This document shows, piece by piece, positions 36,940 through 48,564 of a stretch of DNA of 64,000 nt (the first letter of the stretch is position 1; each line of letters begins with the position of its first letter). The notes beneath the pieces are model-generated. The model was not told where the DNA came from. It did no database searches and worked only from the letters and a program-made list of their open reading frames with translations. The DNA comes from Chrysoperla carnea (lineage: Eukaryota; Arthropoda; Insecta; Neuroptera; Chrysopidae), in contig NC_058337.1 of the NCBI RefSeq assembly GCF_905475395.1, forward strand, positions 64,934,368 to 64,998,367. The letters run 5' to 3'. Made by a program: the position numbers and the translations under genes.

Positions 36940-37491
36940 AAAGTACAAAATAATTAAATCTATACATATGAAATGCTTTGCCCTGAATGACTGACTGACT
37001 GACAGATCAACGCACAGCCTAGACCGCTGATCGTAGATACATAAAACTTGGAGGGGGTTAAAAAGGAGTAGAATAAATTTTATCATTTTTGAAGTTAGAG
37101 ATTTAAGCATTGTTATATGAGCCCATAATTTGAGACAGAATTTTACTGTGTCACTTTTTTATGAAAATTTATTTTTTAAGGGGGTTAAATAGGGAATGAA
37201 ACTTTGTATGAAACTGTCGTCGTTTTGGTGGTGAAAAAGAGACAGTTTGTCTGAAAATTCGTCATTTTTGAATTAACTACAAAATCAATTTTAAAAATTA
37301 TTCACCCATAGAAAGTTGCATTATCAGCAAGTATCATAGGCTTAATTTTATTGTCAAAATTTAGGGTTTCTCATCAAAAAATTAAATTCATAAAATTGTG
37401 AACAAAAGAGAGAATAAGTGAAGTTTATAACGCGATAGTCTTTGTTTTCAAACTTGAAATGGCTCAGCGAAGCGGGCAGTTATCTGCTAGT
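36940..37491 (+). mobile_element. Helitron-like non-autonomous element
   Basis: It contains GACTGACTGACTGACAGATC (36990-37009), then ACGCACAGCCTAGACCGCTG, GAGGGGGTTAAAAAGGAGT and GTTTATAACGCGATAGTC, and ends CGAAGCGGGCAGTTATCTGC, TAGT at about 37468-37491. A GC-rich stem-forming end closing in CTAGT fits a Helitron-type 3' terminus. The 5' end was not fixed. Module sharing with 11080-11690 and 59650-60015 supports one family. There is no helicase ORF. Confidence 0.5.
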
Positions 37492-37494
37492 AAT

Positions 37495-39480
37495 ATATAT
37501 TTAATTATCTGATTTGATTATCAGTGTAGAATATTGTCTAAAATTTTTATTTTTAATGTCTAAAAATCTCGTCTTCACGCAAGATATATTAAACTTGTGA
37601 TGTGCTTAAAATCAAACCAAATGTTTTTAATGTTTTCCCCTACATTTAGATTATGAAGATTGCACTGTAATATATATATTTTTGATTTCTAAAGTTTGCT
37701 ATAGTTGTTCAGAGTAATACAACTTCACAAACTAATAATAATACAGAAAGGAACAGTGGACAAAAGGTACTTACTTGTTAGCTGGTGGTACATGATTATT
37801 ATTACATTTATTTTATTTATTATCTGAAAGAAGTGGTAGGCGAAAGTGTAGACATCACCTTATAAAGAATACGCTTGTCCGACGCCCTATTAATAACATT
37901 TCATTTATCTGTTTTATTTATTTATTTTTTTAAATGAAAATAAAAAATTATTTATTATGCAAGATACCAGGATATATGTTTCTAATTTTTATCGTAATTT
38001 GTGTTCAACGGTAAAATGTTTGAAATTTATTAAGACATTTTTTAAATTAGTCTAGGTGCTTGCCAGCATACTTAAAAAGCCATTGATATACTCAGGCTAA
38101 CAACTTTTTCCTCAACGAAAACTCTTGTAATAGACGCTCTCTTTTCATAGTGATGCCTAAAATTGATGTAATTTGAATAACAAATACGATACAAAAATCA
38201 TTATTTTCGATATCCCATAGGTTGTCTGATATCTTTTTCGGAAATTCAAGCATATCGGACAACGAACACCTCGTTTTATTCAGTTCCAGCGGAGGGTCAT
38301 TTTTGCATTTGTAACTTGATTACCAACCGACTAAAATAATAATAAAATTCACCAATTTTAAGATCCTGCGATTATTGATTACCGTGCGATCGTAAGATTG
38401 CACGTATCCATACGAAAAAAATTTCCTGGGTTCTTTGTAAGAAAATAGCACACTTAGTAGAATTTTTGTCTAGGGAAAAGTAGTTATTGTAATCATAATC
38501 CATCTCACAAGAATTTCTAGAGGTGCATTTGTCGATAACAATGTATGTTTACGGGTAACGGGACTAATGATTTGTTTATATTGAACTCGCCTTAAAACAC
38601 TTAGAGTAACATTTTTATAAAATGATTTAACTTTGAATTTTGTTTTAATTTGGGTTCATGATTTTGAGATTTTTATTAACACGCTTTTGACACGCTTATA
38701 AGATTGACCCATAGATAAAAGATTTAGTTATATTTATTGTACATATATTATAATATATTTTTTGTATTGTATATTGTATTTATTTATTTATTGTATATTC
38801 ATTGACCTTTATGTGTACATGTTTGTACGTATGGTTTGTATGCATGCATGAAACGGAATCTGCCAACGTAAGATTCTCCAACTTACAGATTTCCGATTAA
38901 AATGAAAATTTACTCTCGTATAAAGAACCGATCGATGATAATACAATAATTAAATAAATTTTATCCTAGTATTACCAACGATCAGATGTAGTGGAATAGT
39001 GCCCGCTCCTTATGCGGATGGTCGTAAGATCAAAACCTATCTAGTTTATAGATTTTTTTAAATTCTATTTTGTTATCCAAACTGTACACAATATTTGACT
39101 TTTAAAAAACTAAAAAAACACGCTTTATATCACTAAAAAGTGGATAATAATTTAAAGAATGGATGAAGATTTTATTTTAGTATTTTTGCTGATACAACCT
39201 TTGCTGAAATAGTGTATACGTTTCTGGTATCATTGCTCTCAAGCGTGCCTGCTAATCGACTTCAATAAATTTTTTTTTAAACTGGTATATTCGAAATAGT
39301 AATCGAAACAGCCCTCTGAAAATTGTTTTTTTTCTAGTTTTAAAGTTTTGCGAATACCTACTAGTTTTAAAAGAGATCAATATTTTATAGGGAACTCCAG
39401 GAAATTATAAGATTTGTATTTCTTTATTGATAAGTTTTTATTAATTGTCAAGATAACTGAGGGTAACTTCAAAAAATTAA
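37495..39480. other. No gene seen; one weak SINE relic
   Basis: No ORF of note. At 38985-39055, TAGTGGAATAGTG followed by CCCGCTCCTTATGCGGATGG and AAGATCAAAACC looks like a decayed tRNA-derived SINE head, with A- and B-box-like segments about 40 bases apart. Confidence 0.35.
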
Positions 39481-39496
39481 TATATTCCAGTCTGTT

Positions 39497-39640
39497 TTTA
39501 ATCCCCGCATTGAAAAAAGGGGTCTTATAAGTTTGACCGCTATTTGAGTTGGCTGTGTGTTTGTCTGTCTGTGGCATCGTACCGCCTAAACGGATGAACT
39601 GATTTTAATTTTTTGGTTTCATTTGAAAGGTAATTTAACG
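39497..39640 (+). repeat. Dispersed arthropod repeat (ATCCCCGCATTGAAAAAAGG family), copy 1
   Basis: The modules are ATCCCCGCATTGAAAAAAGG, TTATAAGTTTGACCGCTATT, GTTTGTCTGTCTGTGGCATC, CCTAAACGGATGAACTGATT and TTTGAAAGGTAATTTAACGG. The same order of modules is found at 39905-40112 and 52140-52460. No ORF is conserved. Confidence 0.75.
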
Positions 39641-39904
39641 GAGAGTGGAGAGTGGAACGGTTTGGAAAAGGCATGACGTATAATTTTAACATATAAATAA
39701 TTACTATGGAAATGAATGGTCAAATAAACCTGGCTCAATTCATTTGAAAAAGTGACATGGTAAAATAATAAGGTAAGTCAAAACAATAATTCAAAAGAAC
39801 AAAGTCAACTCGAATATTTCAATTTCAATTAAAATATTTCCAATTTGTCTCAAAGAATGATAGCTCTCTAAGTATCCTTTTCATCTCATCTGATGTCATT
39901 AACC

Positions 39905-40112
39905 ATCACATTGATAATAGATTTAAGAAGGAGTGTTATAAGTTTCAAGTGTTTATCTGTGCGTCTGTATGTTTCTCAGTGGCATCGTAGCCCTTAAACG
40001 ATCGAACCGCCTTGATTGAGAACATTTCATAGCTAAGTTTCCAAAAATCGGTTTACAAGGAACAAATCGCATTTGTCGAGGATTTTTTAAATTTTGTAAA
40101 CTTCACTTGTTA
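39905..40112 (+). repeat. Dispersed repeat (same family), copy 2
   Basis: GTTATAAGTTTCAAGTG, GTCTGTATGTTTCTCAGTGG, CATCGTAGCCCTTAAACGAT, AATCGGTTTACAAGGAACAA and TTTTTTAAATTTTGTAAACTTCACTTG follow the family order. It lies in tandem with copy 1, about 400 bases away. Confidence 0.7.
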
Positions 40113-40114
40113 CT

Positions 40115-43100
40115 AGCCAATGTTGCCTGAAGTGGCTCGTCGTATAATTATCAATGAGATAATCTTTCGATGTATAATTATTATATCAAGTCCGAGGTTT
40201 CTGAAAAAAGTTACAAGCTTCGAAGAAATCCAAAATCTTGAGAACTAAAAAAAATACTGATAAATTTACACTTGAAATGAATAGCCACAGTTACGGTGAG
40301 CGGTGAGAAAGTTATGTATTTTTAACATAATTATCTAATTGTTATAAATAATTATACCGTTATTATCATGTTTATAATAAATGTTGATATGAATTTATAA
40401 GTAATCGTGAGATGGTCAGTTCAGAATTTTCTTTCCTCAAACTTAATAATCATTGTTTATTATTAGGCACAATATTAAAATGTTTTAACATTACACTAAA
40501 ATACGTGCTTGCCCTAAAGCATAGGAGTGGTTATTTTTACTTATTATTTAAAAATAACTAGTTATTATTATGTGATATATTGACAAGCGCATGGGCGCCT
40601 ATTATGTTTTACTACTTTACGTGATACTTGTCGTGAATGCAGAAAAGTTACGACTTTTGAACCAAGAAAAAATATATTGTAAATTAGTAGCAGCTGTAGT
40701 AATATTGTAATAAAAAATCACTTTGATCGTGACATTGTTGGTTTAAAACCGAGAGAATACAATATACCGGTAATCATAAGTATTTTTTAAATCGATAATT
40801 GGGTAAGTTCGATCATTAAGACTTAACATGAGTTATAGGACATGACGGGAGGTCACCCGCTGGAACTGTTTTTTATTGTAAGATGCTTTTTAGTGAAATG
40901 AGATTTTTTCCTGTTTCATGTTTTTGAAATCATGAAATATCATCATAAAAGGCTGGAAAAGGAACCCTCTCTCCAACGTCATTTAAAGAGAGCGTGAAAA
41001 CTATCTTTAAAACCCTTGGATTTCTTTCGCACCCTTGGCACTTAAATCACATTAGTACATACTGATTTGTAACGCTCTATCTTGATTTGGAGAGGATGTA
41101 TAAATCTGCGCAGATGTTAAAATTACGAAAAGAGCGGGTTTTCTTCTCTGCCTAATATACAAACGTACAAACCATATTTCAACTCGTTTGTAACACACCT
41201 CCACCCCTACCTATTGATACAGGGCATCAACAGCGATATTGATGTATCAGTCTACGATTCGGGAAAATCTGGTTAATTATTGAAATTCGCTTGGTAGAAT
41301 TATAGTTTCAATAATTAGAATTTTTGAAAAACTCGATAGAAAAAATTAGGTATGCAAATTATTGATAGATAGCTACATAAAAATCGTGATACTATGAACC
41401 AACTGAACAACAATAATAATATGTTACGCAGAATTACAGTAAATTTTACTTTCGTTTGACCAAGTTAAATTATCTCTATATAACAAAAAAACTATACGTA
41501 TACCAATGAACTGATTGTTAAGAGTACGAACCAAATAATTACATTTTATGAATTTAGTATACTTTTGTCTGAAACTGTTAAATTGAAAAAAAGATCAACA
41601 AAAATAAAACTGCAGTATCTATCTTCAACTATGAAAATTAATATTGGTAAACCTAATCTCTTCTTACTGTATTCTGCCGTAGCTTCTTGAAAGTGGCTAT
41701 TGCTATATTGTTCAGATTAATGATTTTATCACTCTGAATTCCTTAATAGTGCAGTACATTAAGACAAAAAATCAAAAACACAGTTAAATCTTGGACCTCG
41801 ATTACTATGAATCGGTTTGGATAAAACCATCCGCGTTCGATACGTTTTCGCAAAAATTAAAAAGTTCTGGGTTTAAAAAAGGGTGGAAGTTTTTAGAAAA
41901 TTTTGATTTTTTTAAATTTTTTTAGAAACAGATACCCAATTTATTATATAGATTTGTATAATTTTTCTAAATCAAATTTTCGATGAAGTGTCACAGCAAA
42001 ACCAACACGAAGAGGTGGTAAAAAAATTAAGGTCTCACTGCATACAATTGAAGTATTTGAAAATTGCATACAATTGAAGTACTATTTTTAAGTAATTTTA
42101 ATCACTACAGTACCTAATGCAAACACTTGCATGCGTTGTGTCTTAAAAGGCGCATATTCGTTTGAGAATTAAATTTTTATTGGGTAACGCTAATGTATGG
42201 TATTTTCAAACTTTTGAAAACATTCTTTGTAATCGAATTTTTATTTATATTCAGCCATGCTTACATACGAACAAAAAGAACTTATTTTAATGTAAATGCT
42301 TTAGGCAAAATCTATATGTAGAAGATTCGTCACACAAGTGCTGTGTAAACTAAGCGAACTCCCTATTAAATATTTAAAATAAAAACTGGCGCAAATACAA
42401 AATTTTGAATTTGTTCAAAATAAAAAATATTTTGGTATTTTTTTTTTAGTGTTAAGCAAAAAAGTACTAATTTTCCTCTAGACTAGACGCTTAGTTTTCG
42501 AAATTAAAATTTTTGAAAAATTAAAAATGAAATATTCGATTTTAAGAAAAATGTATTGTTTTAACGCAGATCCTGCGCTATGAACTTCTATTTAGTATAC
42601 ATTCAATTTTGCTCGTTAGCAAACCTGGCCTTTCTTTTAAGAACCAAAGGCAACCTAGATATTCAATTTCATGCCAAAATTCCAAATTCATTTTCAATTT
42701 CATTTAAAAAACAAATTTGAAATTAGATACAAATTTCATTCCATCAAAATTGCACCATTGGTACAAAACCAATAGCTCATTTCCCTTGTAGAGGCAATTC
42801 GCTAATATTCGCATTTTATTTAAACGCGCTATTTTTATTATGGCGATTCATGATTATTTAATTTATTAACCAGTTCGTTCGCTTGCTGCTTTATGATGTC
42901 GAAAGTGAAGTTATTTAAAACAAAAACAGCATATATACAAATGAATATTACGAATTGTTTTATTATGAATAATATCCATGATCTCTTTTTAAACATTGCA
43001 TTGGTTAGTTAGTTATGTGCTATAATGTACGAAATAACTGTTTTTTTATTTATTTACTTTTTGTTTATTTGTTTGTGGGTCAATATTTTTAAAACCGTAA

Positions 43101-43460
43101 AATAAATTATAATTTATTTTTATTTAATAGTATTTTTTTTTAAATATTACTCTCGATTTCGTATTGAAATCTTTTCAAATTGTATTGAATTAATATTATT
43201 ATTTTTGGTATTAAATAATAATTATATATCTGAACAGTAATAATGACCTTTGGTTGTTTTTAATTTTTATTTCTTTACTGTTGGTTGTTAAAATTGAGTA
43301 AATTTACATACATTTAGGCTTCCAAATTTTAGAAATATTGTGATAAGGCCTGCTGACAAAGATGTTAGCTTGAACGAGGCAAAAAAATGTCTGTTTTAAA
43401 AAGTTACTTAGACTAATTGCAGTTTAATTATAAGTGCAATGTTTCGTAAATTTTAACAAC
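40115..43460. other. No gene seen
   Basis: AT-rich DNA. It contains a short direct duplication of GCATACAATTGAAGTA (about 42039 and 42066), otherwise nothing I can support. Confidence 0.45.
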
Positions 43461-43463
43461 TAA

Positions 43464-43757
43464 ATTAGGTTAGGTTAGGTTAAGTAAGATTATATTGGCT
43501 GTCCACGAAGGACACACTTAGGCTATGGAGCCCATTGTGATACCATATATGTGTTTTACCACCTTTTCCGCTGATAATTTCATTTATCAGTTCCTCAATT
43601 TCAGAGGCTGAGTGCACCTCCTTCATGCATATACCATGCACTACACCAGCCCACCACAACAATTAATTAAATTAATTTTGTTGCGACGGCGGGAATCGAA
43701 CCCGCTACCCTTAGCATATCGCGGGCGGAATTCGCCTTCGATAACTGAGAAGTAGTA
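43464..43757 (-). repeat. tRNA-derived SINE (family 1), full-length copy with AACCT-type tail
   Basis: Read on the minus strand, A box TCTCAGTTATCGAAGGC (43734-43750), B box GGGTTCGATTCCCGCC (43688-43703), then a body with GTCGCAACAAAATTAATTTA, GGGCTGGTGTAGTGCATGG, GAAGGAGGTGCACTC and GAAATTATCAGCGGAAAAGG. It ends in AACCTAACCTAACC (TTAGG repeats on the plus strand, 43465-43484). It is the most intact copy in the window. The minus ORF at 43480-43662 is the translation of the SINE body and not a gene. Confidence 0.85.
43465..43484 (+). repeat. Short TTAGG tract
   Basis: Three TTAGG units and a fourth diverged TTAAG unit, the insect telomere repeat sequence. It lies at the 3' end of a SINE on the other strand, so it is best read as the SINE tail rather than an ancient telomere. 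Confidence 0.7.
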
Positions 43758-43759
43758 TT

Positions 43760-44600
43760 TACTGTCGCGATTAAATCGAGTTTTATGATATCAATTTCAA
43801 TGTCTCTCAGTTTTTAGTTTGATAAATATGGTGGAAGCGCAAATAAATACAAAAAAATCCGTGGTATTAATTCATATAATTGCAAAAAATAAATTGCGTT
43901 TCTACTTTATTCACGTTGAAATCACTAAGCCATTTTCAATTGAATAAGATACTATTTACATACTACAGGCGAGAAGGAATACTATTTACAGCCGTTTTTG
44001 GGAGGTAGTTAGCATTCTGGAGGCAGATTTTAGCAATTTTTCTCTGCAAAAACATTGCAATCTGGAACAGACCTTTTAATACGCATATTAAAAAAGCTTT
44101 GGATCGTAGAATTTTGTATTCTCCATAATGTAATATCGGACACAGGATTTGAAGAGAGACTTTGCAATTAATTTTTAGATACTTTTCTACATGTTTTCAA
44201 ACATTTTTTTAGGTCTCCGAAATTTTGTGGAGTTTGGGAGATTGCGAGAATATTAATGGCACACGGCTCTAATTTATTTTAGTCAAAACCATATACCTTC
44301 ATCAAACGCATGTACAGAGTAAACAGCATGTTGGGTTTTTAATTTTAAGAAGAAAGGAAGAGCTAAGTTTAATTTAACCTGGCTTTTTTCAAGGTTTAGT
44401 TAAAGAGGTAATTAATAAAATATAGATTTAACAGTGGCCGAGGTGTCAAGTGAATAAACTTAAGGATGATAAGGTTACTGGTGGGGAAAGGAATAAAACT
44501 GGCTTTTTTATAAGTACACTCTTTTTTTACTTTTTCAGCTACGCAACTTTTTAAAGTTTTGTTCTTAAAACTTTCTATAAAGGAAGAATCAAGAATCATA
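43760..44600. other. No gene seen
   Basis: AT-rich DNA. The minus ORF at 44396-44599 has no domain or signal. Confidence 0.45.
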
Positions 44601-44605
44601 ACTTA

Positions 44606-45085
44606 ACGGTTAAGGTAGTACCAGCATGAAATCACTTTTCGACAGATTTGGCCGAATTTTTTTTCTCGGGTTTATAATAGCTTTATTTATGAATTCCTAA
44701 AATTTCATAATTTTTGACCGTTTAGATCGCGAGATATTTAAAGACAAAGTTCGCGATTTTGAGGATCATGTCCCATTTAAAGCATGTAAAATGTCCGGTC
44801 TCTCCAACTATTTTTTATGATATTATTATATATTGAAGAAAAAGTAGAAAAAAATGTTTATACAATACAATTCTAAAAAAAAAATTTAGAAATTAATTTT
44901 CACTTTCGAGATATTAATTTTGACGTAAATTGATCGAAATTGGGACGTTGGCATAATTATTTCCCATTTTAAACGGTCAAAATTTCTGAAACTTTGGGAA
45001 TTAATAGTAAGCATTATTAAATTCTTAAATTTAATTTTTCGTTAAATTCTGTCGAAAAAAAAATTGTACCATTGCTTTAACATAG
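44606..45085. mobile_element. Foldback-like element with imperfect inverted arms
   Basis: GTAGTACCAGCATGAAATC, TTTTCGACAGA, TTCCTAAAATTTCATAATTT, TTGACCGTTTAGATCGCGAG on the left face, in inverse order on the right, ATATTAATTTTGACG, AAACGGTCAAAATTTCTGAA, CTTTGGGAATTAATAGTA and TCTGTCGAAAAAAAAATTGT. The arms are diverged. Similar right-arm sequence recurs at 53755-53920. No coding capacity. Confidence 0.55.
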
Positions 45086-45089
45086 AAAC

Positions 45090-46045
45090 TGCAAATACCA
45101 TGCATGGAACATCGTTAATAAATTATTTTATATCAAAAAATACAGGAAAACAGTAAAAGTATAAAGTATATGAAAACTTTTTGCTCTTATTGATGATTTA
45201 ACTTTTCTTTGCAACATTGTGTAGGCGTATTTATTGATTATTGGTTTGCAGTCTGTATTATACTTTCAAAATATTAATATGAAATAATAAGAGTTGTATA
45301 TTACGTAAAACTAAATCAGTTCTTATAATACATGGTGGAACTACATATATTTTTATATCTGTATTATTGTATACATGTTGTTTCTCCTGAGGGGTTTTAT
45401 CGTTTAATTATAGAAATTGCAATGTGAAAGGAAACATTTAAGCAGGCAGAGTAATTAAATTAGTGACCTTTAGAAAATTATGATATATTTATTTTAAGAA
45501 TATTTATGATGTTAAACTACACACTGTACAAAATGTGTACAAGGTGGTTTTTAAATTCAGGGTTATCAGGTAATAGAAAATATTCCCAAAGTTTATGGCA
45601 CGGCCGACTATCAAAATTCCTAAATTCTTTTTTAAAGAAATTAAGAAGTGTCCAATTTTTTAATATACGCATAATCATAGATCTAAAATTAATTTTGAGA
45701 AAAAAGAAAATTTAAATATCTTGGTTTATTTATATAGCACTCGGGTGTCAGTGATATCATGATATACCCATTGAGTTCAAACTCGTGTTACAGATTTATA
45801 ATATTTATAAAGTTTGTCATTGTTACATATATTCCCAGTAACAAATATCGAAATGTCTTTCTGCATTTTCGTCCAAATTTATTGGTGTAAAAATCATCTC
45901 ATGTAAGTTTATTGATGACGTTGACAGCCTATTGTTTGTATTTTGACATTAAAATGAACATTACATAAATTTTCTACAGTTACTACTATATACAACTACT
46001 ATATTTGTACCTATTTGGACTTTTGGTGCTTTATTTCAAGGCCTT
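45090..46045. other. No gene seen
   Basis: AT-rich DNA. The plus ORF at 45506-45715 lacks any recognisable domain. Confidence 0.45.
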
Positions 46046-46049
46046 TCTT

Positions 46050-46270
46050 CATCTTGAAATAGCACTGGACTTGACACGTTAGGCGACTGACTGGGAGGTT
46101 GTGGGTTCAATTACAGGCTGCGGTAGTGTGATCAATTATAATTATAATTCATGGGGCGGTTAATTAATTACACTGCCGGCCCTTGGATAAGAACGAAGCA
46201 ATCGACTCCATCCACATCATAAAGTTAATTCTATATATGGATGTAGTTCAATAATAAATAAAGATTAAAA
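46050..46270 (+). repeat. tRNA-derived SINE (family 3)
   Basis: A-box-like TAGCACTGGAC at 46060-46070 and B box GGTTCAATTAC at 46104-46114, followed by a distinct body with CATGGGGCGGTTAATTAATT, CCGGCCCTTGGATAAG and CAATCGACTCCATCCAC. It ends in an (AATA)-rich tail AATAATAAATAAAG. The body differs from families 1 and 2. Confidence 0.7.
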
Positions 46271-47230
46271 ATAATGATGTGGGTGACCTCTGTTATAGAT
46301 AAATATGTGAAAAACGATGGTTAAACTCTATTATTATTATTACTAAAGCAGATATTGGGTTAATAATAATTATGTGATTTTAAGCTAAACAACCTGTATA
46401 ATATAAACAGGATCTGATCTTTTTTATTAATCGAGATGCCGTGTATTAATTAAATGTAGGGCACCTTCTACATATATTTTGATAATAATTTTCAAGGTTT
46501 AATTATAATTTAATGACGCTTAAAATATAGGCCAAAATTTTTTAGTATAATTTAAAAAAAAAAAAAAAGATCCAAAAAAACTTGCTGATAATTTTATTTT
46601 TACAAGCTTTTATTGAACTTCAACCTTTTTAAGGGTAACATTCCATTTAGATAAACGAAATTGCAATATGGGCAATATGTAGATAGGTAGTAATATAATG
46701 AAAAGGGTCTTATTCGCACCGTGCGTGAGTTTTTTTGGAGGCGTTTCCGTGGTACCGATACCCTACAGAATACACCATAAGTTTTTCAAATTTTTAAATT
46801 AATATTTAATAACATAAAAAATTATTTACTGCGAAATACTCGTTTTTGACAATATAACAATCTAAAAATGACGCAAAAAAACTTATTTTCAGCGTTTAAT
46901 TAAAATTATAAATATCTGAGATAGACTTCCGGGAGTGGGTGTTTTTTATCGGAAATTTCCTCCTCTTTAAGAATCTTTTTTTAAAACTTCTTAAATAATA
47001 TTTTATAAAATACCTTTTATAATATAAAATATTGGCGAAAAACGAAATACCTTTTGTTTATCTTTAATTTTTTAGAACTTTTGCAATTTTTTATCGAATG
47101 AAAAATGCTTCTCGCATATTTATCTAGGCATCATTCTGAATCCAACTCTTTTACGACCATTATTTCTATATTTCACCAGTTAAAATATTTTGACTAGACT
47201 ATAAATTTAAAGAAGTATTTTTAGCGTATT
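46270..47230. other. No gene seen
   Basis: AT-rich DNA without a supportable feature. Confidence 0.45.
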
Positions 47231-47235
47231 TTTAT

Positions 47236-48537
47236 AACTCTTTCTTTTTAATTTATTTTTTACGTTAATACACTACATATTTTTATTAACTTTTATTTTT
47301 CTTTTTTTACACTAGAAATAACAATCGGCTCCTTTTCCGCTATTAATTTACTTCCAGTTAGCGTGAGAAGTACAATATTGATAGACAAGGAGGTCAATAC
47401 TATCTATAAAATAAAAACAAATATAAATTTTATTTTGACTGTCTCTATAAATTACCTACTTTTAAGGAGACAATAATTGAATAATAATAATAAAAAATAT
47501 TAAATTTATTTATAAGTAGTATTTTTTAAAGATTTTCTTTAAATTCCCATGAGAATTAATTCAATAAAAAATAACGATATATGATACCAAGGTACTTGTA
47601 GATATCTGAGACATGAAGGTATTCCTCAGGTGACCCAGTTTTAATTAAATATCATCTTTATCAACGTCGTCACCTTGAAATAATTAATAAAAGCCTAAAG
47701 GTGGTTAGTTAGATTTCACTTTGATTAATTACAAACGTATGTAAAAAGATTAATTGAACTAAACAAGGTTATTAACCGACAAATAATAATCATTATTTAA
47801 ACAAATTAAATAATATCTTTATATTTAATTATTAGTAATCACTACCTGGTATACTTTTTTTAATTAATTTATTCGATCTCTGTTCCATACTAAAACTCTC
47901 ACTTTTTTTATCCCTATCATAAATATCTTTGATATCATGACTACAAAACGGATGTTACGGCTGTTTTTTTTTTTTTTTTTAAACTGATTTATTGGTTTAA
48001 GTATTGCTAAGTTAATTAAATGTATTCGTTAGTTGAAATCATCTTTTGTCTAGTTGTTTGAGGATTCGTGATATTGATGGAAGCTTTTAGTAATCATTAA
48101 GAATTGGCAATATCTGTTAAAAAAATAAGACGGTAATTGCAAAGCTATTGTTTTCACCCCGAAAAACTAAATCACAAATGTTATGATGTCGTTACGTTGC
48201 GAGGTATCCAAATTTCAAAAATAACATTTATCAAATGTATGTTACTATGTAGTGCGTGCGTGTTTGTGTAGTCAAGGTTTTTTGTTCGCGACATAAATTT
48301 TGATTAAATAATTTCATAACCCTTATATCTGAACAACTGACTATAGGGTTTTCTGAGGAGTCAAGATGGTTTCTGTGGGAATAAGTACGTGGAAGGCTAC
48401 TTAAAATTTGTGAAAATCAATGAAAACTCTTTCTTTTTAATTTATTTTTTACGTTAATACATTTAGCATTTTTATTTTTGTTAACTTTTATTTTTCTTTA
48501 TTACACTAGAAATAACAATCGGCTCCTTTGCCGCTAT
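47236..48537. repeat. Pair of direct repeats, about 110 bp, 1.2 kb apart
   Basis: 47236-47344 and 48424-48537 share AACTCTTTCTTTTTAATTTA, TTTTTTACGTTAATACA, TTAACTTTTATTTTTCTTT and TTACACTAGAAATAACAATC, GGCTCCTTT.CCGCTAT almost without change. The DNA between them has no transposon ORF and the repeats lack TG...CA ends, so a solo LTR pair is not supported. They may be two copies of one small element or a local duplication. Confidence 0.85.
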
Positions 48538-48562
48538 GAAAAATACTAGGTATAGCGGCAAA
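48527..48562. repeat. 11-bp-arm hairpin at the end of the second direct repeat
   Basis: TTTGCCGCTAT (48527-48537), a 14-base loop and ATAGCGGCAAA (48552-48562) are perfectly complementary. The left arm is the last part of the direct-repeat unit, so the hairpin may mark an element end. Confidence 0.85.
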
Positions 48563-48564
48563 CC

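Noticed and set aside
43465..43484. Interstitial telomere from an ancestral chromosome fusion
   Set aside because: Only about four TTAGG units, directly at the 3' end of a SINE whose relative also has an AACCT tail.
43480..43662. 60-codon minus-strand ORF
   Set aside because: It is the translation of the SINE family 1 body, which recurs at 27080-27293 and 4095-4260 without the frame.
47236..48537. LTR retrotransposon with two LTRs
   Set aside because: The repeats are only about 110 bases, lack TG...CA ends, primer-binding site and polypurine tract, and the interior has no gag or pol ORF.
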